Below are positions 55,067 to 63,272 of a stretch of 64,000 nucleotides of DNA, one piece after another; position 1 is the first letter of the stretch, and every line of letters begins with the position of its first letter. The notes under the pieces were generated by a model. That model did no database searches. It saw only the letters and a list, made by a program, of their open reading frames with translations, and was not told the origin of the DNA. Source of the stretch: JAWWPY01 sp033854735 (lineage in GTDB: Bacteria > Actinomycetota > Actinomycetes > Streptosporangiales > Streptosporangiaceae); assembly GCA_033854735.1 (NCBI GenBank), contig JAWWPY010000598.1:1-64000 (forward strand), in the 5' to 3' direction. The translations under genes were made by a program, and so were the position numbers.

Positions 55067-56580
55067 CGCTGCCTACCGGGGAACGTGGCGGTCACGGCGG
55101 TGCCCTGGCCGCGGGCGCTCTCGATGGTCAGCACGCCGCCGTGCTCCCGGACGCGGTCCCGCATGGCACGCAGGCCGATGCCGCCGCCGTCATCGGTAAC
55201 GTCGAACCCGCGGCCGTCATCGGTCACCTGCAGCATTATCTGATTCTCGTCCCCGTGCAGCCTGACCCGGACGGTGCCCGCCGCGGAGTGCTTCACCGCG
55301 TTGGCGATCGCCTCCTGGGTCACCCGCAGCACGGCATGTTCCAGTGCCGGCGAGAGGACGACCGGCTCCAGCTCGGCCTGCACCTCAACACCGAGGCGGT
55401 CACGGTAAGCCCGGCAGATCTCGGCGAGCGCGGCAGGCAGCCCGACCTCGTCCAGCGCCATCGGCCGCAGTTCGAGCAGCAGCGCCTGCATCTCCCGCAT
55501 CGTCTCACCAGCGGTCCGTTCCATGGTCGCCACCTCAGGCAGGACGGGCGAACCGGACGGCAGGGCGCGGCGCAGACCGCCGGCGAGCACGCTCAGCGAG
55601 AACAGGTCCTGGGAAATGGAATCGTGCAGTTCCCTGGCGATCCGGGAACGCTCCTTGTGCCGCGCGTTCGCCGCCGCGAGCTTGCGCTCGGTCTCCAGCG
55701 AGGCGTGCAGCTGCTCGGCCATCCGGTTGAAGTTCTCCTCGAGCTGCGCGAGCTCGTCGTGGCCGGCCACGGGAATGCGCTGCTCGAAGGCCCCGCCCGC
55801 CACTTCCAGGGTGGACGCGGTCAGCCTGCTGAGCCTGCGGGTCAGCGGCCGGGTGCTGAGCAGCCCGAAGACGATCCCGACCGGGACGGAGAGCCCGAGG
55901 ACAAGCAGGCCGGCCAGGATGAGCGGCCAGGAAACGCCAATCCCGCCCGAGCCCTTCGACGTTGGGGGAACTTCGACGTATACGTCCCCCAAGAGCTGCT
56001 GGCCGGGAGATTTTCCGCCCGCGCTCGCCGCCGCCGTGCCCTTGGGCGAGGCACCGCCCGCCTCGATGGGAGCCGCGCCCCAGACCGCCTTGCCCGATGG
56101 AAGATACGCGATCCCCGATCCGCCCGCATGCGGCGCGAGCGACATGATCATGTTCGTCGGCCCGCCGGACTGGCCCACCGTGAAGCACGCCGGATATGAC
56201 GTGGCGATGACCGTCCCGGCCGGCGAGACCACGACCGCGAACGACGCGGGCGCGAGCACGCAACCGGGGCCGGAAGTCTCGGGAATGCCGACGCCGCCGT
56301 ACTTATCGGGCTGCGCAAATCCCGGCGTGAGGCTGACGGCTTGATCACCGAGAGCGGTCTTCGGCAGACCGCCCGTCCCGCCCGCCGTCGCCGCGAGTTT
56401 CGCGGCCAGCCCGGCCGCGGTGACCTGGGCGCGCGCCTGCAGTTCTTTGACCGGCAGCGGGTGAGCGGAACTGAGCGCCGCCACGCCGATGATCACGATC
56501 TCGGCGATGAGGACGGCACCAGCGGTGATCGCCACGTAGGAGGCGGTCATCTTGGCCTGCATGCCGTTGCGTCGCTTCAT
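55063..56580 (-). CDS. NarL-family sensor histidine kinase (HisKA_3)
   Basis: A 505-residue kinase from ATG 56580 (MKRRNGMQAKMTASYVAITAG). One membrane helix at 13-36, an extracellular domain of about 180 residues, a second helix at 217-242, then HAMP (STRPLTRRLSRLTASTLEVAGG...) and the HisKA_3 domain with His319 in RIARELHDSISQDLFSL. The ATPase domain has VTQEAIANAVKHS, then VTDDGRGFD and GIGLRAMRDRV. Two cysteines (107 and 132) in the extracellular part could form a disulphide. Confidence 0.92.
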   Translation of the reverse strand: MKRRNGMQAKMTASYVAITAGAVLIAEIVIIGVAALSSAHPLPVKELQARAQVTAAGLAAKLAATAGGTGGLPKTALGDQAVSLTPGFAQPDKYGGVGIPETSGPGCVLAPASFAVVVSPAGTVIATSYPACFTVGQSGGPTNMIMSLAPHAGGSGIAYLPSGKAVWGAAPIEAGGASPKGTAAASAGGKSPGQQLLGDVYVEVPPTSKGSGGIGVSWPLILAGLLVLGLSVPVGIVFGLLSTRPLTRRLSRLTASTLEVAGGAFEQRIPVAGHDELAQLEENFNRMAEQLHASLETERKLAAANARHKERSRIARELHDSISQDLFSLSVLAGGLRRALPSGSPVLPEVATMERTAGETMREMQALLLELRPMALDEVGLPAALAEICRAYRDRLGVEVQAELEPVVLSPALEHAVLRVTQEAIANAVKHSAAGTVRVRLHGDENQIMLQVTDDGRGFDVTDDGGGIGLRAMRDRVREHGGVLTIESARGQGTAVTATFPGRQR

Positions 56581-56763
56581 CCTCGAACGGTAAATCCGCT
56601 GGTCCGCCACGCACCACCCCATGCCGGGGGATCGCGGCTCACTCGAAAGTCGCAGCCGTATTCGCTCTTCGCCGCGATGCCCGCGCGTGGTCCCGGTGCG
56701 AGCGTCGAGCTTGCCCGTCCAGCCCGCCACCCCCGGCGGGCGGCAGGCAAGAAGGAGACGATC

Positions 56764-57279
56764 ATGATACGCAAGCGACTCATCGCGTTCGCGGCGCCGC
56801 TCATCCTCGGCTCGGTGCTGACCGCATGCTCTGGCCCGGCCGGCCAGCATACGGCGGCCGGTGCGCCCGGACGCGAATCCGGCGCAACGCCGGATTCCAA
56901 CACCGCCGCGATCGTGCAGTGCTACCGGGCGCACGGCGATCCGAGCTTCCCGGACCCCGTGTACGACCCGGGAGACGGGCGCTGGCACTTCGGCACCTCC
57001 CCCGGGAGCGCTCCGCAGAGCACACAGCAGGCGTGCCAGCATCTCTTCCCGGCCACCTCCCCGTCGCCCCCGGTCCCGCAGGCCCAGTTCCGGAAGCTCG
57101 TCCAGCTCGCCGGGTGCATCCGTCAGCACGGTGTGCCTAGCTGGCCCGACCCGAACCCTCAGGGTGAATTCCCGCTCCCGCAGGCGCTGATGCAGAAGTC
57201 ACCGGCCGAGCAGCACGCGCGTACGGCATGCCAGCGTTATGCGCCGAGCGGAGGCATCAATGTCGTCGCGGCCCCGTAA
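56764..57279 (+). CDS. Small lipoprotein of an ABC-export locus
   Basis: A 171-residue lipoprotein: MIRKRLIAFAAPLILGSVLTAC gives a lipobox cysteine at 22; AAGGAG precedes ATG 56764. The mature part has repeated short motifs, VQCYRAHGDPSFPDPV and AGCIRQHGVPSWPDPN, each a C-x-R-x-H-G-x-P-x-(F/W)-P-D-P, so it looks like an internal duplication. Similar lipoproteins precede HlyD/MacB-type genes in actinomycetes. It overlaps the adaptor gene by 20 bp. Confidence 0.78.
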   Translation: MIRKRLIAFAAPLILGSVLTACSGPAGQHTAAGAPGRESGATPDSNTAAIVQCYRAHGDPSFPDPVYDPGDGRWHFGTSPGSAPQSTQQACQHLFPATSPSPPVPQAQFRKLVQLAGCIRQHGVPSWPDPNPQGEFPLPQALMQKSPAEQHARTACQRYAPSGGINVVAAP

Positions 57280-58414
57280 AGCCGGCCGGCCAGGCTCCCG
57301 GGCGGGCTGGCTGGTTCCGGCCGGCGTCGTGCTGGCCACCGCCGCGGCCGGGTTCACCATCCGTGGCTTCTGGCCCATGACGCCGAGTTCGGCGGCATCG
57401 CCGTCGGCGTCCGCTGTGCCGGTCAGCACGGGCCGGGTGGTGCGGACCGACGTCGCCGAGCGTCAGGTCGTGCCCGGCACCCTCGGCTACCGGGGGACGT
57501 TCAGCGTGTCGAACGAGCTGCCAGCCGGGATCGTCACCTGGCTGCCGGCCGCCGGGCAGGTCATCCGCCGTGGCCAGGCCCTCTACCGGATAGACGGCCA
57601 GAGCGTGACGCTGCTCTACGGATCGATCCCCGCATGGCGGCCGTTCCAGCCCGGCATGACTCCCGGAGCGGACGTCCGCGAGCTCGACGTGAACCTGATC
57701 GCCCTCGGGTTTGACCCTGATCGCCAGATTTCGGCCGGTGATCAGTTCGGCTGGGCCACGGTGGCGGCGATCGAGCTGTGGCAGCGGGCCCATGGTGTGC
57801 CGGAAACCGGGAGCATCCCGCTCGGTGAGGTGGCCTTCCTGCCCGCACCGCTTCTGGTCAGCGCCGAATCCGCATCGATTGGGGGACCGGTCGGCGCCGG
57901 GACCGCGGTGCTCGGCGGTACGTCGACCACGCCTTCCGTCCTGGTCTCACTCACGCCGGGCGGCCCGGCGGCCCGGCCTGGTGATTCTGTGCTCGTCACG
58001 CTGCCTGATGGAACCAGCACGGTGCCGGGCACGGTAACGTCGGTGGGCCGCGTCGCCACGGTCTCCGCGCCGAGCGCGGCCGCCGCGCCGGGAACGGGGA
58101 GCAGCCAGAGCTCGGGCAGCACGCAGACGCCGCAGATCCCGGTGACGATCGGCCTGGGCCGCAGCATCGACTCCGGCCTTGACCAAGCCCCCGTGCAGGT
58201 GACCATTACCGAAGCCGAAGATCGCGGGGTGCTCGCGGTACCGGTGACCGCGCTGCTCGCGCGGCCTGACGGGACCTACGCGGTGCGGACCGCGGGGAAC
58301 CCGTCGCGCCTTATCCGGGTGACCACAGGACTGTTCGATGACGCCGCCGGCCTGGTCGAGGTGACGGGGAAGGCCCTGGCGGCCGGCCTGACCATCGAGG
58401 TGGCGCAGGGATGA
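57260..58414 (+). CDS. Membrane-fusion (HlyD-like) efflux adaptor with peptidoglycan-binding domain
   Basis: A 384-residue protein from ATG 57260, chosen for GGAGG upstream (ATG 57239 is in frame too). One N-terminal membrane helix (LVPAGVVLATAAAGFTI), then a biotinyl-lipoyl-like domain (GIVTWLPAAGQVIRRGQALYRIDGQ). A peptidoglycan-binding_1-type domain follows (PGADVRELDVNLIALGFDPDRQISAGDQFGWATVAAIELWQRAHGVPETGSI). The C-terminal barrel part ends EAEDRGVLAVPVTALLARPDGTYAV. It bridges the MacB-type transporter to the cell wall. The stop overlaps the ATPase start (ATGA). Confidence 0.87.
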   Translation: MSSRPRKAGRPGSRAGWLVPAGVVLATAAAGFTIRGFWPMTPSSAASPSASAVPVSTGRVVRTDVAERQVVPGTLGYRGTFSVSNELPAGIVTWLPAAGQVIRRGQALYRIDGQSVTLLYGSIPAWRPFQPGMTPGADVRELDVNLIALGFDPDRQISAGDQFGWATVAAIELWQRAHGVPETGSIPLGEVAFLPAPLLVSAESASIGGPVGAGTAVLGGTSTTPSVLVSLTPGGPAARPGDSVLVTLPDGTSTVPGTVTSVGRVATVSAPSAAAAPGTGSSQSSGSTQTPQIPVTIGLGRSIDSGLDQAPVQVTITEAEDRGVLAVPVTALLARPDGTYAVRTAGNPSRLIRVTTGLFDDAAGLVEVTGKALAAGLTIEVAQG

Positions 58415-59151
58415 ACGCGCAGCCGGTCCTTGAGCTTGCTGACGTGCGCAGGACCTATCCGGGCTCACCGCCCGTGGATTCGGTGGCAGGAGTTTCGCTC
58501 GCGGTGTTTCCCGGCGAGCTGCTGGCCGTGGTCGGCCCTTCCGGGTCGGGCAAGAGCACGCTGGTGCACCTGATGGCCGCGCTTGAACGGCCGACCTCAG
58601 GAACGGTCCGGGTGGCCGGCCATGATGTCGGCCGGCTGTCCGACGGCGAATTGTCGGGCCTGCGCGCCCACCATCTCGGCGTGATCTTCCAGCAGTTCTT
58701 CCTGCTCGATGCGCTCTCGGCGGTGCAGAACGTGGCGGCGGGACTGCTGTATTGCGGGATCGCCGCGCGGCAGCGGCAGGAGCGGGCGATCGATGCGCTG
58801 CACCTGGTCGGCCTGGGCCACCGGCTCAGCCACCGGCCCGGCCAGCTCTCCGGTGGCGAGCAGCAGCGCGTCGCCATCGCGCGCGCCCTGGTCGGCCGGC
58901 CGGCCGTGATGCTCGCCGACGAGCCGACCGGGAACCTGGACCAGGCCACGGGCCGGGAGATCGTGGCGCTGCTCAGGGAGCTGAACGCGGCCGAGGGGAC
59001 AGCCCTGGTGGTCATCACGCACGATCAGGCAGTCGCCTCCGCGATGGACCGGCAGGTTGAGCTGCGGGATGGCCGGATCGTCGCGGAGCGGCGAAACCAG
59101 CCTGCCGCGGAGCAGCGGAACCCGGTGACCCTGGAAAGGCCGGCCCGGTGA
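58411..59151 (+). CDS. MacB/LolD-type ABC transporter ATPase
   Basis: A 246-residue ATPase. Walker A GPSGSGKSTLVHLMAALERPTSG, Q-loop GVIFQQFFLLDALSAVQNV, signature LSGGEQQRVAIARALVGRP, Walker B AVMLADEPTGNLD, and H-loop VITHDQ are complete. It overlaps both the adaptor before it and the permease after it by four bases. Confidence 0.95.
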   Translation: MNAQPVLELADVRRTYPGSPPVDSVAGVSLAVFPGELLAVVGPSGSGKSTLVHLMAALERPTSGTVRVAGHDVGRLSDGELSGLRAHHLGVIFQQFFLLDALSAVQNVAAGLLYCGIAARQRQERAIDALHLVGLGHRLSHRPGQLSGGEQQRVAIARALVGRPAVMLADEPTGNLDQATGREIVALLRELNAAEGTALVVITHDQAVASAMDRQVELRDGRIVAERRNQPAAEQRNPVTLERPAR

Positions 59152-60362
59152 GCGTCCCGCCCGCGACGGGCCTGCGCGCATCGCGGCTGCTGGCCGCCGA
59201 TGTCCTCCGCACCGGCACCGTCGGGCTGCGCACCCGCCGGGCCCGGGCCATGCTCTCCGCGCTCGGGATCGCCATCGGCATCGCCGCCCTGGTCTCGGTG
59301 CTCGGCATCACCTCATCGAGCGAATCGGCGCTGCTCGCCGAGATCGACCAGCTGGGCACGAACCTGCTTACCGTCGCGAATGGCCAGACCATCGGCGGGC
59401 AGGAAGCCGAGCTTCCCTCGTATGCGACGGCCATGATCCGGCGGGTGCCCGGGGTGACCGGCGTTGCGCCCACCGCCCTGCTGGCCGGGGCGAGGGTCTA
59501 CCGGACCGACAAGGTCCCGGCCTACGACACGGGCGGGCTCGGGGTGCGGGCCGCGGATCCGTCGCTGCTCCGCACGCTTGGCGCGAGCGTCAGGCAGGGC
59601 ACGTTCCTCAACGGGGCGACGGAGCATTTCCCGGTCACCGTTCTGGGCTTCCAGGCCGCCCAGAGCCTTGGCCTCTCCAGCCTGCGGCAGCCGGTCCGCG
59701 TGTTCATCGGCGGGCAGTGGTTCGCTGTCGCCGGGATACTCAACCCGCTGCCGTTCGCGCCGGAGATCGACCGCAGCGCCCTGGTCGGATTCGGTGTGGC
59801 GGCCACGCTGCTCGGCTATGACGGGCATCCGGGCCACATTTACGTCCGCACGGACGTCGCCAGGACAACGCAGGTGGCGGCGTTGCTCGGGCGGTCGGCG
59901 GCGCCGGAAACCCCGGGCAGTGTGGCGGTAAGCCAGCCGTCGGCCGCGCTCACCTCCCGCGTCGCGGTGGTCAGCGCGGGCGCCACGCTGTTCCTCGGGC
60001 TCGGCATCGTGGCGCTACTGGTCGGCGGGATCGGCATCGCCAACGTTATGGTGATCGCGGTGCTTGAGCGCCGCACCGAGATCGGCCTGCGCCGTGCGCT
60101 CGGCGCGCGCCGGAGTCATATCGCGGCGCAGTTCCTGACCGAGTCGGTCCTGCTCAGCGGGCTCGGTGGGGCCGCGGGCCTGCTGCTCGGCGCGGCCGTC
60201 ACGGCAGCGACTGCGAAAGCGCAGCACTGGGGGCTGCTCATCCCGCCTGAGGCCCTGTGGGGCGGCCTGGGGCTGGCCATCGTCATCGGCAGCGGCGCCG
60301 GCGTCTACCCGGCCGCACGCGCAGCACGCATGTCACCCACCGAGGCCCTCCGCTCAGGCTGA
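59148..60362 (+). CDS. MacB/FtsX-type ABC transporter permease
   Basis: A 404-residue permease: LRTRRARAMLSALGIAIGIAALVSVLGI is the N-terminal helix; a large extracytoplasmic domain (MacB_PCD, about 45-270) follows, then three C-terminal helices with ATLFLGLGIVALLVGGIGIANVMVIAVLERRTEIGLRRALGARRSHI (FtsX motif). It likely exports an antimicrobial peptide or lipoprotein and is controlled by the divergent two-component system. Confidence 0.94.
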   Translation: MSVPPATGLRASRLLAADVLRTGTVGLRTRRARAMLSALGIAIGIAALVSVLGITSSSESALLAEIDQLGTNLLTVANGQTIGGQEAELPSYATAMIRRVPGVTGVAPTALLAGARVYRTDKVPAYDTGGLGVRAADPSLLRTLGASVRQGTFLNGATEHFPVTVLGFQAAQSLGLSSLRQPVRVFIGGQWFAVAGILNPLPFAPEIDRSALVGFGVAATLLGYDGHPGHIYVRTDVARTTQVAALLGRSAAPETPGSVAVSQPSAALTSRVAVVSAGATLFLGLGIVALLVGGIGIANVMVIAVLERRTEIGLRRALGARRSHIAAQFLTESVLLSGLGGAAGLLLGAAVTAATAKAQHWGLLIPPEALWGGLGLAIVIGSGAGVYPAARAARMSPTEALRSG

Positions 60363-60548
60363 CGGCCCCGTCGCACGTTCAGCCGACCGTGGTGTCTCCG
60401 GTACCGTCATGCCCGGTCAGACGCGCCCGGCCGGAGGTGGTTGCGTCATCGCGGCATTTCCCTGGACGCCCTGGCCACGCCGATGCTCGGCCCGGACTGC
60501 CCTCTGTGCCAGGATCGCTGATCTCGGGCTAGGCAACGGGAGGAAGCA

Positions 60549-61310
60549 GTGAAGGTGCTGGAGCGTTTCGCCCTGACCGGCAAGAAAGCCCTGGTCACCG
60601 GTGGGAATCAGGGCCTGGGCAAAGCCTTCGCCGCCGCCCTGGCGCAGGCCGGTGCCCGGGTGGTCATCGTCGCGCGCGACGCCGACCGCAACGCGGCCGC
60701 CATCCGCGAACTGCGCGACCAGGGCCTCGACGTGTCCTCGATCGACGCCGACATCACCCACGACGCCGATGGGATCACCCAGCGGGCCATCGACGAGCTC
60801 AGCGGCCTGGACATTCTCGTCAACAACGCCGGTCTCTGCATCCACAACGAATCCTGGCAGGTGACTGACGACGAATGGGCGCAGGTGTTTGACCTGAATG
60901 TACGGGCGCTCTGGAAGTGCAGCGTCGCCGGCGGCCGTCAGATGGCCGGGTCGGGAGGGGGCTCGATCATCAACGTCGGCTCGATTTCGGGGATGATCGT
61001 CAATCGCCCGCAGTGGCAGCCCGCGTACAACGCGTCCAAGGCCGCGGTGCACCAGCTGACCAAGTCGCTGGCCGCGGAATGGGCCGGGGTGGGTATCCGG
61101 GTCAACGCGGTCGCTCCCGGCTACGTGAAGACCGAGATGGCGCCGGTTGACCGCCCGGAGTTTCGCCGGCACTGGATCGAGGACACCCCGCAGCAGCGGT
61201 ACGCGCTGCCGGAGGAGATCGCACCGAGCGTCGTGTTCCTGGCCAGCCCCGCCTCATCGTTCATCACCGGGTCGGTGCTGGTCATCGACGGCGGCTACAC
61301 GCTCTGGTGA
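60549..61310 (+). CDS. Short-chain dehydrogenase/reductase
   Basis: A 253-residue classical SDR from GTG 60549. Cofactor motif TGGNQGLGKAFAAAL, DILVNNAG, catalytic Ser in VGSISGMI, and catalytic YNASK; PGYVKTEM follows. ARDAD after the second strand suggests preference for NADP or NAD without certainty. It ends only 3 bp past the end of the convergent MocR gene. The substrate is probably a sugar or polyol, as in gluconate-type SDRs (FALTGKKALVTGGNQGLG pattern). Confidence 0.92.
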   Translation: MKVLERFALTGKKALVTGGNQGLGKAFAAALAQAGARVVIVARDADRNAAAIRELRDQGLDVSSIDADITHDADGITQRAIDELSGLDILVNNAGLCIHNESWQVTDDEWAQVFDLNVRALWKCSVAGGRQMAGSGGGSIINVGSISGMIVNRPQWQPAYNASKAAVHQLTKSLAAEWAGVGIRVNAVAPGYVKTEMAPVDRPEFRRHWIEDTPQQRYALPEEIAPSVVFLASPASSFITGSVLVIDGGYTLW

Positions 61311-62707
61311 CCGGCCAGCGCCGCGCAGAGCCGGGCGAGGGCTGTGGTGAATGCGTGCTCGGGCGGCCGCCCGTAACCGATCACCAGGGCCGGCCCGTGC
61401 TGGCCCGGGACGTGCTGGCCCGCGGCGCTGTAGCTGCCGAGCCCCTCGATGGCGAGCCCACGGCGGGCGGCGCGCGCGATGACGTCCTCCTCGCTGTCCG
61501 GGCCGGCCAGTTCCACCAGCGCGTGCAGGCCGGCGGCGATCCCGGTGACGCGGACGTGCGGCGCCTGCCGCCGCAACGCGGCAGCCAGCCGGTCCCGGCG
61601 CCGCCGGTAGGCCAGCCGGGCGAGCCGGATCTGCCGGTCGTAGGCACCTGAGCTGATGAATTCGGCCAGCGTAAGCTGGTCGAGGCTGCTGGTGAGGCAG
61701 CCAGCTGACTCCTTCGCCGTGATGACCTCGTCGAGGAGAGGCGCGGGCAGCACCAGCCAGCCGAGCCGCAGCCCGGGCATCAGGCTCTTGCTGGCCGTGC
61801 CGGCGTAGACCATGTGCTCCGGCGCGAGCGCCTGCATGGCTCCCACCGGCTGGCGGTCATAGCGGAACTCCCCGTCATAGTCGTCCTCGATCACCAGTCC
61901 GGCCGTATCAACGACCCATTCCACGATGGCTCTGCGCCGCTGCGGCTGCAGGGTCACGCCCAGCGGGAACTGGTGGGCCGGCGTCAGCAGGACGGCGTCC
62001 GCGGCGCCCAGGCCGTCGGGGACCGCGCCGCCCGCGTCCACGGGCAGCGACACCGGGCGAAGCCCGTGGGCCTCGGCCAGATGACGGTGGGCTGGATGGC
62101 CGCTGGCTTCCATGGCGATGGTTCTCGCCCCGCGTTCCCTGAGCACCTGGCAGAGCAGGGCCAGCCCCTGCGCGAACCCCGCGCAGACCACGATGCGCCC
62201 GGGGCTGACGGTGACGCCCCGGGCCCGCGCGAGGTAGTCAGCCAGCGCCATCCGAAGCTGCGGGAGACCGCGCGGGTCGGGGTAGCCCAGGACGTGATCC
62301 GGAACGGCGCTGAGCGTTTTGCGGGCCGCCGTCAGCCACGCCCGGCGCGGGAACGCGGACAGGTCGGGAACGCCCGGGCGCAGGTCGTAGCGGGGATGCA
62401 CGACGTCAGGCTGGGAAACGCCGGGCGACTCGGGGGTAGCGACCCGGTGCTGGGTCACCCACGTGCCGGAACCGGTCCGCGCGGCCAGCCAGCCCTCCGC
62501 GGCCAGTTGCCCGTAGGCGTCGGCGACCGTGTTGCGGGCGATTCCCAGATCCGCCGCGAGAGCGCGGGAAGACGGCAGCCGCGCGCCCGGCGGCAGCCGG
62601 CCCGCCTGCACCGCGTCCCGCAGCGCGGCTTCCAGCCCGGCCCGCACCCGGGAGCCGGCCAGCTCGAGATGCAGGTCGCCTCCCTGATTGGCCCAAGTTT
62701 TTGCCAC
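61295..62707 (-). CDS. MocR-family (GntR-aminotransferase) regulator
   Basis: A 470-residue protein with GTG start at 62707. The N-terminal GntR winged helix covers about 12-85 (LEAALRDAVQAGRLPPGARLPSSRALAADLGIARNTVADAYGQLAAEGWLAARTGSGTWV). The rest is a fold-type I aminotransferase domain with IEDDYDGEFRYDRQPVGAMQAL and the PLP lysine in YAGTASKSLMPGLRLGW. MocR proteins often regulate PLP or GABA metabolism; here the likely target is the divergent AhpD-like gene. Confidence 0.93.
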   Translation of the reverse strand: MAKTWANQGGDLHLELAGSRVRAGLEAALRDAVQAGRLPPGARLPSSRALAADLGIARNTVADAYGQLAAEGWLAARTGSGTWVTQHRVATPESPGVSQPDVVHPRYDLRPGVPDLSAFPRRAWLTAARKTLSAVPDHVLGYPDPRGLPQLRMALADYLARARGVTVSPGRIVVCAGFAQGLALLCQVLRERGARTIAMEASGHPAHRHLAEAHGLRPVSLPVDAGGAVPDGLGAADAVLLTPAHQFPLGVTLQPQRRRAIVEWVVDTAGLVIEDDYDGEFRYDRQPVGAMQALAPEHMVYAGTASKSLMPGLRLGWLVLPAPLLDEVITAKESAGCLTSSLDQLTLAEFISSGAYDRQIRLARLAYRRRRDRLAAALRRQAPHVRVTGIAAGLHALVELAGPDSEEDVIARAARRGLAIEGLGSYSAAGQHVPGQHGPALVIGYGRPPEHAFTTALARLCAALAGHQSV

Positions 62708-62730
62708 AGATATGGATCTTACCTTGGGCC
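62690..62730. promoter_or_regulatory. Candidate MocR operator
   Basis: GGCCCAAG (62690-62697) and CTTGGGCC (62723-62730) form an inverted repeat with a 25-bp spacer spanning the divergent start region; the first arm lies in the early codons of the regulator. MocR proteins commonly bind separated repeats, so this is a fair candidate. Confidence 0.45.
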
Positions 62731-62754
62731 GCTCAGGACCGTAGCGTGAGGTCT

Positions 62755-63246
62755 ATGACAGCGACCGACACCACCCAGCAGATCCCTGTCCGCCTCGACT
62801 TCGATTCCATCGCACCCGGCTTCTCCCGGGCGATGGCCCACCTTGACCAGGCCGCCACCAAGGAACTCGACCGAGCCGGCTTCGACCCACAGCTCCGTGA
62901 GCTGGTACGGATCCGGGCCTCGCAGCTGAACGGATGCGCGTACTGCATCGACATGCACACCAAGGACGCCCGGGCGATCGGCGAGACCGAGCAGCGCATC
63001 TACGCGCTCCCGGCCTGGCCGGAGGCACCATACTTCACCAGCCGTGAGCGTGCCGCGCTCGCCTTCACCGAGGCCGTGACGCTGCTGGCCGACGCACATG
63101 TCCCGGCGCAGGCGTACCAGGACGTCGCGGCGGAGTTCAGCCAGGAGGAAATCGCGGCCCTGGTCAGCCTGATCGTGACCATCAATGCCTGGAACGCGAT
63201 CGGCGTGAGCACGCGCGCCTGGGTCCCCGGCTCCTACCAGCCCTGA
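62755..63246 (+). CDS. AhpD-like / carboxymuconolactone decarboxylase-family protein
   Basis: A 163-residue protein from ATG 62755: GFSRAMAHLDQAATKELDRAGFDPQLRELVRIRASQLNGCAYCIDMHTKDARAIGETEQRIYALPAWPEAPYFTSRERAALAFTEAVTLL. The redox-active CxxC is in NGCAYCIDMH, followed by the His used in the AhpD proton relay. It probably reduces peroxides or disulphides. It is divergent from the MocR regulator. Confidence 0.93.
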   Translation: MTATDTTQQIPVRLDFDSIAPGFSRAMAHLDQAATKELDRAGFDPQLRELVRIRASQLNGCAYCIDMHTKDARAIGETEQRIYALPAWPEAPYFTSRERAALAFTEAVTLLADAHVPAQAYQDVAAEFSQEEIAALVSLIVTINAWNAIGVSTRAWVPGSYQP

Positions 63247-63272
63247 CCGGTCACCAGGTTTAGGCTCCTGGC

